Shown: positions 55,180 to 64,000 of the stretch, in pieces
Layout of the letters: the number at the start of each line of letters is the position of its first letter
How positions within the stretch are numbered: position 1 is the stretch's first letter
NCBI GenBank assembly: GCA_030374765.1
Contig: JARGXX010000096.1
Span: forward strand, 806,001 to 870,000
Origin: Agarophyton chilense
Taxonomy: Eukaryota; Rhodophyta; Florideophyceae; Gracilariales; Gracilariaceae
Reading direction: 5' to 3'
DNA length: 64,000 nt
The notes under the pieces: model-generated
Database searches by the model: none
Told to the model about the DNA's origin: nothing
Seen by the model: only the letters and a program-made list of their open reading frames with translations
Program-made: the position numbers and the translations under genes

Positions 55180-55791
55180 ATGGCGTTCGTAGGCTCCTTC
55201 ACAGCCAACTCTGTCCGCAAACAAAGCGCCTTCAACTCTTCTCTGAGCCGCAAAACGTGCGCGCACGCTTCTCACAACGATGGCACGGGAGATGATGACT
55301 CGCAGCAGTTCCCCCCGTTAGGCCCGCGCTTCAACCATTCGTTCCAGCCGTTTGACGGGTCCAAGCCACTGTTGCCACCGTGGAGACCATCCTCGCTGGA
55401 AGATGAGTTTGGGTACACTGCGAAGCGAATAGAGTCACGACAGAAAGCGCAGCCCACACTTCGAAGGATTGTCAAGGTTGAGAAGAAGGGCTTTGCTACT
55501 ATGTTTGCTGAAGTGGTGCAGGAACTTGACGACGGGAAGGGCAGGATTTGGTTGAGGCCGTTGTTGCTGAGTAACGACCAAAAAGATACTGCTGTCGACT
55601 TGCGGGGGGCAACCGATGTTCTTCTCGACAAGAAATGCGTAGATGAGGTTGACAGCGAGACAAAGTTGAGACTATCTGTCAACTTGATTGCTACAGAGGA
55701 GGATGTTGTCGATAGAGTTCTTTCAGATGAGCATTGGGATGAAGTTGGTTCCAATGCCGTTCTAGCGTTCATGAAACGATTATCCGAATGA
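55180..55791 (+). CDS. Plastid-targeted conserved protein of unknown function
   Basis: A 203-residue protein. The first 30-35 residues (MAFVGSFTANSVRKQSAF...) are hydroxylated and basic with no acidic residue, like a plastid transit peptide. A disordered Pro-rich part follows to about residue 75, then a compact domain with GFATMFAEVVQELDDGKGRI, WLRPLLLSN and VDLRGATDVLLD. The WxRPL ... DLRG pattern resembles a protein family found in cyanobacteria and plastids, from memory and not checked. One unbroken frame with a good ATG context (AATCATGG). Function unknown. Confidence 0.72.
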   Translation: MAFVGSFTANSVRKQSAFNSSLSRKTCAHASHNDGTGDDDSQQFPPLGPRFNHSFQPFDGSKPLLPPWRPSSLEDEFGYTAKRIESRQKAQPTLRRIVKVEKKGFATMFAEVVQELDDGKGRIWLRPLLLSNDQKDTAVDLRGATDVLLDKKCVDEVDSETKLRLSVNLIATEEDVVDRVLSDEHWDEVGSNAVLAFMKRLSE

Positions 55792-56478
55792 CGTTAATGA
55801 ATCCAACTGAGCCCTGTGCTCGCGGTAGAAATCATCGTGTGCAATGTAATATATACATATACACGTCTGTCACATTCGACGTAGAACATCCAGTTGTACC
55901 ATAAAAGCGCTTCGCAAGCTTCTTGAACTCTGTTCAGTATACGTTCAACCCATGTGTCAATATATGCCACTCCTTGACAACCCGAGGATAGAGGCCGGTT
56001 AATCAGCTAGGGGCTGGGGCGCAGTGCCCCGGATTCTAGAGAAGGAATGGTGCTCTGGGCAAGAGTCAAGAGCCAAACCATAGTTTCAGGGAGACTACGC
56101 GTGTACGGGAGATGGATGGAAACGATGTAAAGAAAGCACCGTCGTAGCAACTTTCTATGCTTCGTATCTTGTGAAGGAGAAATCAAACACGCTTCGAACT
56201 GCACGCAGCTGCTCATCAATTCTTCGGCGTCATGCTTTTAATCCTGTAAATTGTCATTCGTGGGTCCACCGAGGAAAACAGATTACTACGTCTCGCAGCA
56301 TCGCTGCTCGCTATAAATTCGTAGAGACCACGTGCACTTCGCAGATGACGTTAGTTTTCGGCGTAATGTGTAGGGTCTCGGTTTCCCGTATGTGGTCGGA
56401 ATGAAGAAGAAATGGTTTATCCAAGATACCGCCCGCCTCTGCCCAACAAGCACGTCAACAAGTCTCGCTTACCCACGG
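55792..56478. other. Intergenic, no gene supported
   Basis: Contains an alternating TATATACATATACA stretch near 55850-55862. Frames are short and unconvincing. Confidence 0.4.
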
Positions 56479-56847
56479 CTAACCCACTGCCGAAGCACGA
56501 ACAATCACACCCCTGTGTTCGATACATTTTTCGACTGCTGGGAACACACAATTAGCAACCCTGTCACCGCCACACGAAGGAAGTTTCCGCTGCATGCATT
56601 CTATAGCAGCCTTGAGCTTGTTCTGCGTCGGCCTTGAACAGAAATCCACCTCAAAATGGAAGAAAAAGCATCCATTGTTAACCTTGACTTCGAGGCCCTT
56701 TGCTCCTTTCACTGTACATGTAGGACGAATCTGCAAGAATGACGACGTGATGCACGTCTGATTGCATGGAACAGGCAATTGTTCCGCCTTGGCGATGTAT
56801 AGTAGAGCACAGGTAACGGAGACGAGAAAGACTGTGCAACGCCTCAT
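56479..56847 (-). CDS. Small secreted cysteine-rich protein, unrelated type
   Basis: A 122-residue protein with signal peptide MRRCTVFLVSVTCALLYIAKA and a mature domain with nine cysteines (C-x3-C, then singles, ending C-x7-C). The Cys pattern differs from the pair at 19.6 and 23.0 kb, so it is a separate family. The start is set at the signal peptide; the frame is open upstream to 56988. A CATAAAAG on the minus strand about 95 bases before the ATG is a TATA-like candidate. Function unknown; extracellular or cell-wall role inferred only from secretion. Confidence 0.65.
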   Translation of the reverse strand: MRRCTVFLVSVTCALLYIAKAEQLPVPCNQTCITSSFLQIRPTCTVKGAKGLEVKVNNGCFFFHFEVDFCSRPTQNKLKAAIECMQRKLPSCGGDRVANCVFPAVEKCIEHRGVIVRASAVG

Positions 56848-57318
56848 GATGTGCGATGTGTTTCGGGCAACCGGATAGACTGAAAGCAGAGAATGTGGTT
56901 CTGGAATACTACCAAAGAAACCCAAGAGTTTGGGGGCGCAGGCTTTTATGCTACTCGTCCTGATCAGACTGCGTGCAAGACAAGTCACCTGTCAGACATA
57001 CTTCTACATGTAGTCATGTGCTCGCCTTCGCGTTAGATGGGCTGGCGACAAGACATGCGAATTGTAGCGTGATGTCCTACTTGTGCCAGAGATGGAACAA
57101 ACGTGGGAATTGATGCAATCATTCTTCTTTCTCAAAAAGTATGTGGGACAAAATGAACCGTGTGGGCGAAGAATGCTCCCCTTTACGGCAAACCCTCACA
57201 AATATCTACAGTTTCAACTCGATCTCAGTGTGATTATTGTAACCATTGGAGGAATCAAAAGCCATTCGGCTGTCATCCAACAATGATTCTGCCTGGCGTC
57301 AACGACTTGTTACACCAA

Positions 57319-57972
57319 TCACCATTGGTTAAGATGCAACCGCATTGAACACAATATATGAGCTGTGGTTTTCGGGGGTGGTATGGAGGGAGGTGGGGGG
57401 CACTTTATCTGCACATAAGAAACAGCTTCTTGGCTGAGGACATTCAAGTCGCTCTGCTCCATTTTGTTGCCCAAGAAACACCTCAGCGTTGAACGATACT
57501 GAATTGGGATGAAGATATGTACTTGCATGGTTGGACGCCTTGAAATCCAAAAATATGTGTCAAATCTTTTTGCCCAGATTACTTGTTTTGCGACAGTCGC
57601 TGATGTTTCAAACTTCAGTCTGTGTTTTACTCTTGGAATCACCTTTGACATGCACGCGGTGTACGTATCAATTTCAGTGTTGGGTTTTGGTTGCTCAGTT
57701 GAGGTAGCGTCATTGTCAACATTCCGTTTCAATATTCCGTTGAATCGCGGCTGCAGAAGGCGAATAGACGACAACTTGATATATGTGAATAGAACATGAG
57801 GGATGAGGTAGCCAAGACAGCAATTATTTAGGACAGATAGAGCATACAATGTCCGGGCTGCGTTTCCATAAATAAGCCATAGATAAGCCATAGATAAGCA
57901 ACTGATTGCAATCAAGAATGAGATGGCTGCCTGTCCAATGAATTGCCTTGTGAAAGAAACTTTGAAAGCCAC
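57319..57972 (-). CDS. Doubtful 217-residue frame, possibly membrane protein
   Basis: The N-terminal 60 residues have two hydrophobic stretches (AISFLIAISCLSMAYLWLIY and LNNCCLGYLIPHVLFTYI). The rest is basic and polar. No family recognised and no homology to anything else in the window. Its length is borderline for chance in this base composition. Confidence 0.25.
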   Translation of the reverse strand: MAFKVSFTRQFIGQAAISFLIAISCLSMAYLWLIYGNAARTLYALSVLNNCCLGYLIPHVLFTYIKLSSIRLLQPRFNGILKRNVDNDATSTEQPKPNTEIDTYTACMSKVIPRVKHRLKFETSATVAKQVIWAKRFDTYFWISRRPTMQVHIFIPIQYRSTLRCFLGNKMEQSDLNVLSQEAVSYVQIKCPPPPSIPPPKTTAHILCSMRLHLNQW

Positions 57973-58702
57973 CGTCCATCACCCCGTCACCAGTGTACGA
58001 AATCTGTTGCAAAAAAAAGCCCCCCACACATGCGTAGCTTCAAACGTTTCCACATCACATTTCGTTATTACAACAACTTCTTCATCAACGCGCTTCGATA
58101 AAAAGAATCGCTACAATCGTACGTCGCACACAATAAAGTCGAGGCAGATACAGTGTATTCAACTCCCGCCGGTTCAGCTGAATTTCGTTCCGAAATCATC
58201 TCCACCATCGCTCTTTGCTCCTCTACCGAGACGACCTAGAGGTGTAAGGATGCATCTCCCTCCACCCATGTCCCCGCTTTCCCACTTCAAGACATGAGTT
58301 CTACAGAAACTCGCTCTGATATAAGGCATCGGTCGCGTACCGAATCATGGACAAGAAGAACATGGTATCCATTCTCTCCCCACGCATATCACCGAACCAA
58401 GATCTCGAAGAATTCCAAAGTCAAAAGTACCATCGTAGATTCATGCAACTAGGTCATTGCGCTCGCATCACCTCGTGAAGCGCCGTTTCTGCTCGAAGTC
58501 CGGTGTAATTAACCTTCTCTCGGCGATGTCCACATTACTTTTCTGTGATACTCGCGCCCGGTCTGTCAGAGAACTTGTACTCTGAATTCCATTCATTGTG
58601 TCACGCTCTGGGTCTCCGTTGTTGCGATGACTTACAAAAAGGTAAATGCAATTCGAACTCTGCTTCCCAGTCACGAATGCTGACTCTGGATGACTGAAGG
58701 AC

Positions 58703-58709
58703 TATAAAA
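58703..58709 (+). promoter_or_regulatory. TATA box of the 58.8 kb gene
   Basis: TATAAAA 118 bases before the ATG at 58827, followed by a pyrimidine-rich leader. One of the clearest core promoters in the window. Confidence 0.6.
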
Positions 58710-58826
58710 CGAGAGAACGCAGACATTGGTAGAGCTGTTGTCGACTCCAACCCTCACAGCTCTACGTTTTTCTTCACATCTCTACCACAACTCTAATCCT
58801 TTCACCCTACTCCTTTTTTTGTTACG

Positions 58827-59435
58827 ATGGACTTCTCCCAGTGCATCTTCGTTGACCGCTCCGGTGATGTGTTGATGATGGATGTTTTCTTGGAAATCAC
58901 CATCGTGTTGGCTTTCGCCGCCAGCAAGGGTTACCGAGCCGTCACCTACTCGGACTGGCTACGAAGAAACGATGCTTCGCAGCAAACGTCTTTTGGAGCC
59001 CAGCTGGTGGCGGAGCCTGGTGTCGCGGGGGCTGCGTTTCACCTGAAACGCAGTAGGAACGTTTCAAGAGGAGGCTCGCCCCCACGTTCGCCGGAGCGGT
59101 CGCCGAAGATGTCGAGGAGAAGATTATCGCCGCGATGCCTCAGGAGGTCCCCAAACAGATCGCCGGGCGGACCCGCTGCTCATAATGCGGTGTCCGGGGA
59201 TTCGAAGAAACTCAAGCTTCAGAGAATCCCGCCTCACAGGTTTTCACGGGCGTCGATTTTGGAAATGGTGGACGTTCCAGGGGCTGTGGTGATGCAACTG
59301 TCAATGTTGGGGCGGCGGCAAGCAAGTGAACCTACCGCAGTTCTGACGTTTGCCACCGCCCAGCACTGCGACATTGTCTACGTACAGATGAAACAGTCCC
59401 TGGAACGGGATGGTATGTGGGTATCAAAGGTGTAG
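58827..59435 (+). CDS. Unknown 202-residue protein with Ser-Pro/Arg repeats
   Basis: The N-terminal 60 residues look folded (MDFSQCIFVDRSGDVLMMDV). The centre (about residues 75-115) is a run of R/S-P repeats such as SPPRSPERSPKMSRRR, like an RS or CDK-substrate region. The C-terminal 80 residues look folded again (ILEMVDVPGAVVMQLSMLG). TATA box, pyrimidine-rich leader and ACGATGG start context support a real gene. No family recognised. A nuclear role is suggested only by the basic SP repeats. Confidence 0.6.
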   Translation: MDFSQCIFVDRSGDVLMMDVFLEITIVLAFAASKGYRAVTYSDWLRRNDASQQTSFGAQLVAEPGVAGAAFHLKRSRNVSRGGSPPRSPERSPKMSRRRLSPRCLRRSPNRSPGGPAAHNAVSGDSKKLKLQRIPPHRFSRASILEMVDVPGAVVMQLSMLGRRQASEPTAVLTFATAQHCDIVYVQMKQSLERDGMWVSKV

Positions 59436-60446
59436 TTTGTAGTTGGAACTCTAGGTAGCTGAGATTAAACGGTGCTGACCGTCTTTTTGTATGAACGTTT
59501 GCCGAAGCCGTATGACAACTAATTCCAGCTTATAGTCAACAGAAAGAGTTATTAGAGAAATTCGAAGAGTTTAGTTCGTCCGTTGAATAGTATGTTTCTG
59601 TAGTCTAGAGCTAAGATGAGAAACAACAACGAGATCTTGAATGCTTTTGTTTACTCTCGAAAGGACAAAGTAGAGTGACACCCGAACTCATGCGAGATGT
59701 CCATCGACTTCAGCTTTCAATGCCACAAATCTTAGTATCACTAAAGCACGGCGGCGTTGTTTCCAAAGTACAGAGTACAAGGGATTCTCAGCACGCGCTT
59801 GTCGTACAGCCAGCGATCTCTTCAAAGTGTGAATCTGTTTTCTGTTCCACTCGGGAATACCGGCACACCCTACAACATACTTTCAGGAACCTCGACGGCC
59901 TGGCTTGCGGTATCGTTCGCACCAATTACGAGAACTACATCTGCTACATGAAGGGTGTCACTGATTTCTTCTATTTCGTGAATAGTATCACGTGGGATCT
60001 ACCTTCGGTACCTCTGCAATCAATACGTTCAACCGTATATGCATGAGCTCAGCGACAGGGTGAGTCGCAAGGCTTTCTTGAATACCTTTCTCACTGAGTC
60101 CTCACCACAAAAAATGCTGGGAAAGCGTCTACAAACACTGATAAGCTCAAAATTCATCAGTGTGCAAAGGATACTATTTGCTCCTCGATGGGTCACAGTG
60201 GCGATACGCCATTGGTGAAGGCGGAGGAATTTTCGAAAAGAGAAGAAGAGGAAGAGAGAGCAGCTACACTTCTGTAGATGGGACACAAATGCAGGCCGTA
60301 GTTAAACCGGAAGAGGGCCGGTGCATGGATGCCTTCGTGGTTCATTCGTGTCCACGTCGAAAGCCATAAATCATTTCAAATACGTTTCGCTCAACTTTGA
60401 TAACAAGTGTGTGTTTCGCAATCCTAAGTCCGCCGACGCGATCGCT
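59436..60446. other. Intergenic, no gene supported
   Basis: A 123-codon plus frame at 59675-60046 has no recognisable feature. The right end is the promoter and leader of the Sen15-like gene. Confidence 0.4.
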
Positions 60447-61022
60447 ATGGAGGAGCAAAACCAGACTCACGGGTCTGAGACAGACACATTCCAACCGCTT
60501 AGCTCGTACCAAGCGTTCTTGAAGTCAAACAATGTGAGCGACAACGAAAACAGCGAGCTTCTCTACCAGGTCTACCAGGATCTTCTCCGGATTCGAAAGT
60601 GGACCAACTTGCGCGTGTGCCATGGCGCGCCGCGCGTGTACCTTGCGGGCACGTCAGCGCTCGCCTTCGACTCGGTGTTTGGGGGCAGCGGCGGCAGCGA
60701 AGCGCAACTCGGCGATCGCACGCAGGCAGTAATCCCGTTGAGCGCGTGGGAGACATTATCGCCAGATGAGATGCACGCGCTGTGTGACGATTGCGTGCAT
60801 CCGGAAAGCGGAGAGAAACTTCGATGCGTAACGTTGGCGATTGTGGACGACGACAGTACGACGGCTTACTATCGCATGGTGAACACGTGGGAGGAGATTG
60901 TGGATGCGCGCTGGAAGTCGACAAAGGTGAAAACGGAGGAAGGCGGTGGTACGGAAGAGAGGGATGAAAGTAAAGTGCTAGAAGAAAGTGACTCGTCACC
61001 GTGTGTGGACTCAGATGATTGA
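60447..61022 (+). CDS. Sen15-like tRNA-splicing endonuclease subunit
   Basis: A 191-residue protein. The middle part (about residues 20-130) resembles the Sen15 domain: a helical start, VYLAGTSALAF, QAVIPLSAWETLS, then TLAIVDDDSTTAYYRM, the block that in Sen15 of yeast and man reads AIV-x-DDSTIVYY. Sen15 is the small structural subunit of the tRNA-splicing endonuclease and forms a dimer with Sen34; it has no catalytic residues. The C-terminus is an acidic, Glu/Ser-rich tail. The frame is open to an ATG at 60321; I prefer 60447 (GCTATGG) because the sequence before it has no domain. Assignment by eye, moderate certainty. Confidence 0.6.
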   Translation: MEEQNQTHGSETDTFQPLSSYQAFLKSNNVSDNENSELLYQVYQDLLRIRKWTNLRVCHGAPRVYLAGTSALAFDSVFGGSGGSEAQLGDRTQAVIPLSAWETLSPDEMHALCDDCVHPESGEKLRCVTLAIVDDDSTTAYYRMVNTWEEIVDARWKSTKVKTEEGGGTEERDESKVLEESDSSPCVDSDD

Positions 61023-61463
61023 ATGTGGGACAAGTATCCGGACTTGTATAAGTATTTATGAAGTCAACACAAGGGCGCTCTGCATGTGCAGCATGGGAAT
61101 GGATAGGGATGGGTGCGACATGAGGCGCGATAGAGAAAGAGGCTGGTGCTTCCACAAGAGAGAGAAAGAAAACGGCAGCAGTTAGGGGAGCTTAAAGAGT
61201 TGATGCAGGAAAGCGCATGTGGCATTGGTCTGGAGTGCGCGCTGCTAAATGATCACATGATGTTACGGCTGTTGGTCGGCAGCGTCATCGTGATCGCTTT
61301 GCTTGTCCAGTTGCCCCTCCGGATGGGCGAGCGGAGACTCGGCGGTAGTGCAAATCTGCAACGCTCTACAAAGCAGCAAAAGAAGCACAGAAAAGAAAGA
61401 AGCACATGTGTGAGCTAGGTAATGGGCAGGGGAGGAAAGAAGGAGCGAAAGCGGGTGCGAATC
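61023..61463. other. Intergenic, no gene supported
   Basis: A 90-codon plus frame at 61146-61418 has one hydrophobic segment (LLVGSVIVIALLVQLPL) but nothing else to support it. Confidence 0.35.
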
Positions 61464-61696
61464 TTACTTTTCAGCGGCTGCGAGGTTGGCGCGAATTTTG
61501 TCAATGTCGTGTTGAATACGGTCCACCTGTTTCTCGAAGTCGCCAGGTTGCGCGCGCCGTTTGGGCTACAAACTCAGACGATGGGCAAGGCGTCAGTACT
61601 TGTTGGCAAGATGTGAGTTGGTGGGCAGGTAGCACGTACCTTGCTCGCTGAGGGTTTGCCGTCGGCTTTGTCGTTTTTGGACGCAGCGCCGCTCAT
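61464..61696 (-). CDS. Possible small spliced gene
   Basis: On the minus strand an ATG at 61696 opens MSGAASKNDKADGKPSASK and then meets a good splice donor, AAG/GTACGT, at 61639. After a GT...AG stretch ending at 61567, another frame reads PGDFEKQVDRIQHDIDKIRA and ends at 61464, with coiled-coil spacing. Each part looks coding and they resemble the start of Bfr1-type coiled-coil proteins. However, with these two splice sites the phases do not match, so the true structure is different or the gene is not real. A second donor-like GTAAGA overlaps the stop. Confidence 0.25.
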
Positions 61697-61737
61697 GACG
61701 CGATGTCAGTGGCGCGAGGACGGCGAGCGCAAGTGTG

Positions 61738-61799
61738 GTGAGCGCGAGGGCGGTGAGCGCGAGGGCGGTGAGCACGAGGCACTGAGCACGAGGCACTGA
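61738..61799 (+). repeat. Short GC-rich tandem repeats
   Basis: About three units of GTGAGCGCGAGGGCG followed by two of ACTGAGCACGAGGC. Confidence 0.75.
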
Positions 61800-61937
61800 C
61801 AGGCGGCGGGAAGAAGGGGAGGGTCGAAGGTCAACCTCGAGGCTATGACGGAGAATCGTGGAATTGTGACGCGCGCCAAGCGAAGACCCTTTTGAAAACG
61901 AGTACAACAAAAGGGGCGCAATTTGAACGCTTTTTTA

Positions 61938-62885
61938 TTAGGTGATGTACGGCATGAACGGCTGCGCACTATCGCGCTCCAAGCGCCATCGGTCCACCAG
62001 AAAGCTGAGTTCGTCCGTGGTGTCATCGTCAGCGAGGTGCACGCCGCCCGCGTCGCCGCTGGCGCCTACATCGCGGACGGCGCGGGCGGCGCCGTCAGCG
62101 GGGTTGGCGGGATGGGCAGGGCGCGTCGTGCCACCGAGCTGCACAGGCGCGAGGGGCGATGCGTGCGCTTGCGAGAGCTGCGCCGCATGGTGCAGCGCGG
62201 CAGGTCTGACGCCAAGCCGCTTCGAAAGCAGCGCGCTCTTGGAGCGTCGACGGCGTGAGAGTTGCGACGTAGTGCCCAGCACTTCCTCCATCATGGCGGT
62301 GAGCGCGTGAACGCTGACGGGCTCGCGACATCGCTTTGGCACGGGCGGGCGCGCTATGCGCTCGCTGACTGGCAGCGGCAGCTTTGGGGCACGCGCGCCG
62401 AACAGCAGCGCGCTGCGCGCTGGCGACGGCAATGGAAATGGAGACGGCGGAGGTGGTGACAGCGGCGGGGGCCGCGGTGGTGGTGATGATGGTGGAGGTG
62501 GAGGTGGTGGTGGTGGCAGTGGTGGCAGTGCTGACGGCGGCAGCTGTGACGGGGTACACGGCGTAGAGGCGCGGATGGTGGCGTTAGAGGGGTTGTTAGC
62601 GGCTCTGGTGGCGAAGTTAGTGGCGCCGCGCGTCTGGAACGGGCGGCAGTTGGGGCGCGAATATGGCGGCGCTGCTGTGACCGCGGCAGTGGAAGCAGCG
62701 GCACAAGCCTCAGCGCAAGTCTCAGCGCAACAAGAAGCAGAGGATACAGCGGAGCAGGAGCCGACGCGGGAGGCGGCGCCAAACACGTAGCCGTGTGTGC
62801 GACGGCGACGGTCAGCGCACCGTTGGGGAAGCGGCAGCTGAAGCTGCAGCTGCACCTGTACCTGCACCTGCTCCGCGGCACGCAT
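61938..62885 (-). CDS. Doubtful Ala/Pro-rich protein
   Basis: Minus frame of 315 residues from the ATG at 62885 (the frame is open to 63203, where a promoter repeat would be read as [12 protein letters not shown]). Most is low-complexity: VQVQVQLQLQL, Ala/Cys-rich, then a long Pro run. The last 130 residues have a more ordinary composition (SVHALTAMMEEVLGTTSQLS ... TTDELSFLVDRWRLERD), which is why I keep it. An AATAAA overlaps the stop. The plus-strand Gly-rich frames over the same place are its shadow, or the reverse. No family recognised. Confidence 0.35.
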   Translation of the reverse strand: MRAAEQVQVQVQLQLQLPLPQRCADRRRRTHGYVFGAASRVGSCSAVSSASCCAETCAEACAAASTAAVTAAPPYSRPNCRPFQTRGATNFATRAANNPSNATIRASTPCTPSQLPPSALPPLPPPPPPPPPSSPPPRPPPLSPPPPSPFPLPSPARSALLFGARAPKLPLPVSERIARPPVPKRCREPVSVHALTAMMEEVLGTTSQLSRRRRSKSALLSKRLGVRPAALHHAAQLSQAHASPLAPVQLGGTTRPAHPANPADGAARAVRDVGASGDAGGVHLADDDTTDELSFLVDRWRLERDSAQPFMPYIT

Positions 62886-63152
62886 AGCGGCGAACGACGC
62901 AGACGACGACGCGGGTGACGACGCGGGCGACGACAGGGGAGACGGCTTGGACAACGGCGGCGGGATGGTGAGGCTGGGCGCGCAAGGGCGCGCACGCGGG
63001 CGGCAAGGATGCGACGGGGGGTGGTGACGCGCGTGTGTGCGGCGTGATGGCGCGACCAACGGTAGCGGCGGGCGCGTGTGTGCGCTTTGGGCGCGTCGCG
63101 CCTGTCGTGCCGCCGTTTCAAATAAACGCACCGCGCTGGCGTAACACGTTGC

Positions 63153-63204
63153 CTTTTCGCTTTTCGTTTCGCTTTTCGTTTCGCTTTTCGTTTCGCTTTT
63201 CATT
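63153..63204 (+). repeat. 12-bp tandem repeat in the RPN11 promoter
   Basis: About four units of TTTCGCTTTTCG, 235-285 bases before the RPN11 ATG, followed by a degenerate pyrimidine-rich continuation. In the minus frame it reads as repeated KSET. Confidence 0.8.
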
Positions 63205-63437
63205 TCACTTGCCCTTTCACTTCAGACTGGCGCCCTGCATGCATACGTGTCCACGTGAGCCACTTTCCCCTTCGTCTTGTCTCGCGCCCTCCACGCCGCT
63301 ACCGATTCCGTCCGATCCTTCCGCGCAGGCGCATCCCCTGTGTGATTGGCACGAAGCTGCAACGCCCTCGACCTCGCCCCCCCACCAGCCTCCCCACCAG
63401 CCCCGCCCCTATCGTCCCCTACTTCCCATCCACCGCC

Positions 63438-64000
63438 ATGGATCGCCTGCAGAGAATGCTCACGCAGAGCCAGGGCGTCATGGCCGCCGACACCCCCGTG
63501 TGGGACACCGCCGAGACCGTGTACATCTCCTCGCTCGCGCTGCTCAAGATGCTCAAGCACGGCCGCGCCGGTGTGCCCATGGAAGTCATGGGACTCATGC
63601 TGGGTGACTTTGTCGATGATTACACCGTCAAGGTCATCGACGTCTTCGCCATGCCGCAGAGCGGCACCGGCGTGTCCGTCGAGGCCGTCGACCCCGTCTT
63701 CCAGACAAAGATGCTGGACATGCTCAAGCAGACCGGCCGCCCGGAGGTCGTTGTCGGCTGGTACCACTCGCATCCCAGCTTTGGCTGTTGGCTCTCTGGC
63801 GTCGACATCAACACTCAGCAGAGTTTTGAGCAGCTCAACCCGCGCGCCATCGCCGTCGTCATCGACCCCATCCAATCCGTCAAGGGCAAGGTCGTTATCG
63901 ACGCCTTCCGCCTCATTATCCCGCAAATGCACATGCTGGGCCAGGAGCCGCGACAGACCACCTCAAACGTCGGTCACCTTCACAAGCCATCCATCCAAGC
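63438..64000 (+). CDS. RPN11: 26S proteasome regulatory subunit RPN11 (PSMD14), 5' part
   Basis: The metalloprotease deubiquitinase of the 19S lid, which cuts ubiquitin chains off substrates as they enter the proteasome. 187 codons are present and the frame runs off the window end; the family is about 310 residues. The JAMM/MPN+ zinc site is complete: Glu49 in MEVMGLMLG, His110 and His112 in WYHSHP, Ser120 and Asp123 in SGVD. The Cys of HSHPSFGCW, conserved in Rpn11, is present. The start is certain: CCGCCATGG and the family N-terminus (MDRLQRML). No introns so far. GC-rich codon usage like the 5' half of ECM29. Promoter contains a 12-bp repeat and AATAAA-like and pyrimidine-rich stretches. 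Confidence 0.95.
   Translation, partial: MDRLQRMLTQSQGVMAADTPVWDTAETVYISSLALLKMLKHGRAGVPMEVMGLMLGDFVDDYTVKVIDVFAMPQSGTGVSVEAVDPVFQTKMLDMLKQTGRPEVVVGWYHSHPSFGCWLSGVDINTQQSFEQLNPRAIAVVIDPIQSVKGKVVIDAFRLIIPQMHMLGQEPRQTTSNVGHLHKPSIQ

Larger units (their letters stand above)
56848..58826. other. Long intergenic stretch with one doubtful frame
   Basis: Apart from the minus frame at 57319-57972 I see only short frames. A direct repeat CCATAGATAAG occurs twice near 57876-57898. The right end carries a promoter for the next gene. Confidence 0.4.

Noticed and set aside
59675-60046. Plus 123-residue frame
   Set aside because: No domain, signal or composition support; left as intergenic.
61146-61418. 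Small membrane protein with one hydrophobic helix
   Set aside because: Single hydrophobic stretch with low-complexity flanks and no start or promoter support.
62356-62790. Plus-strand Gly-rich 144-residue frame
   Set aside because: It is the complement of a Pro-rich minus frame in GC-rich low-complexity DNA; I kept the minus frame at low confidence because its end has ordinary composition.
1-64000. CRISPR array, rRNA genes, bacterial-type operons or riboswitches
   Set aside because: No spaced identical repeats, no rRNA blocks and no Shine-Dalgarno-led gene series; gene content is eukaryotic.

Overview
The window looks like nuclear DNA of a photosynthetic eukaryote with few introns. Several housekeeping genes of animal/plant/fungal type (a 1,870-residue ECM29, a 1,494-residue ABCC transporter, a USP, an ERGIC-53-type lectin) are each read in one uninterrupted frame. 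A cyclophilin with a twin-arginine thylakoid-lumen signal and a second protein with a transit-peptide-like start imply a plastid. Together with the load of Ty3/gypsy chromodomain elements this is most like a multicellular red alga (Chondrus-like). That assignment is inference, not a database result.

Layout. 1-4.3 kb: sparse DNA with one possible disordered acidic protein. 4.3-11.2 kb: a ubiquitin protease followed closely on the same strand by ECM29, the proteasome adaptor. 11.7-14.3 kb: an L-type lectin and a lumenal cyclophilin on the minus strand. 14.7-19.1 kb: a full ABCC/MRP transporter whose start region faces the cyclophilin start. 19.1-24.2 kb: two paralogous small secreted Cys-rich proteins, with a decayed 3' end of a second ABCC copy between them. 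This records a tandem duplication of the unit [ABCC 3' end + secreted protein gene], including the promoter of the small gene.

24.2-52.6 kb is a nest of mobile elements. The oldest layer (B) is a 5'-truncated Ty3/gypsy chromovirus on the plus strand. It has been entered by a Tc1-like DD34E transposon (1.3 kb, TA target duplication), by a nearly whole 11.8 kb Ty3/gypsy element (A: two 794-bp LTRs, GTTCC target duplication) and by a 9.4 kb Ty3/gypsy element on the minus strand (C: two 446-bp LTRs, CGGCG target duplication). C was in turn entered by a solo LTR of the B family (CCCTC target duplication). A and B carry the same extra gene, antisense to pol, between the chromodomain and the 3' LTR, and C has antisense frames in the same place. 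This is the least expected thing in the window.

52.6-55 kb holds a PIF/Harbinger transposase relic beside a cluster of perfect short hairpins. 55-64 kb returns to host genes: a plastid-targeted conserved protein, another secreted Cys-rich protein, an unknown 202-residue protein behind a clear TATA box, a Sen15-like tRNA-splicing subunit, a doubtful proline-rich protein, and the first 187 codons of RPN11 (26S proteasome deubiquitinase), cut by the window end. The USP, ECM29 and RPN11 all belong to ubiquitin-proteasome biology, but RPN11 is more than 50 kb away from the other two, so I do not claim a functional cluster.
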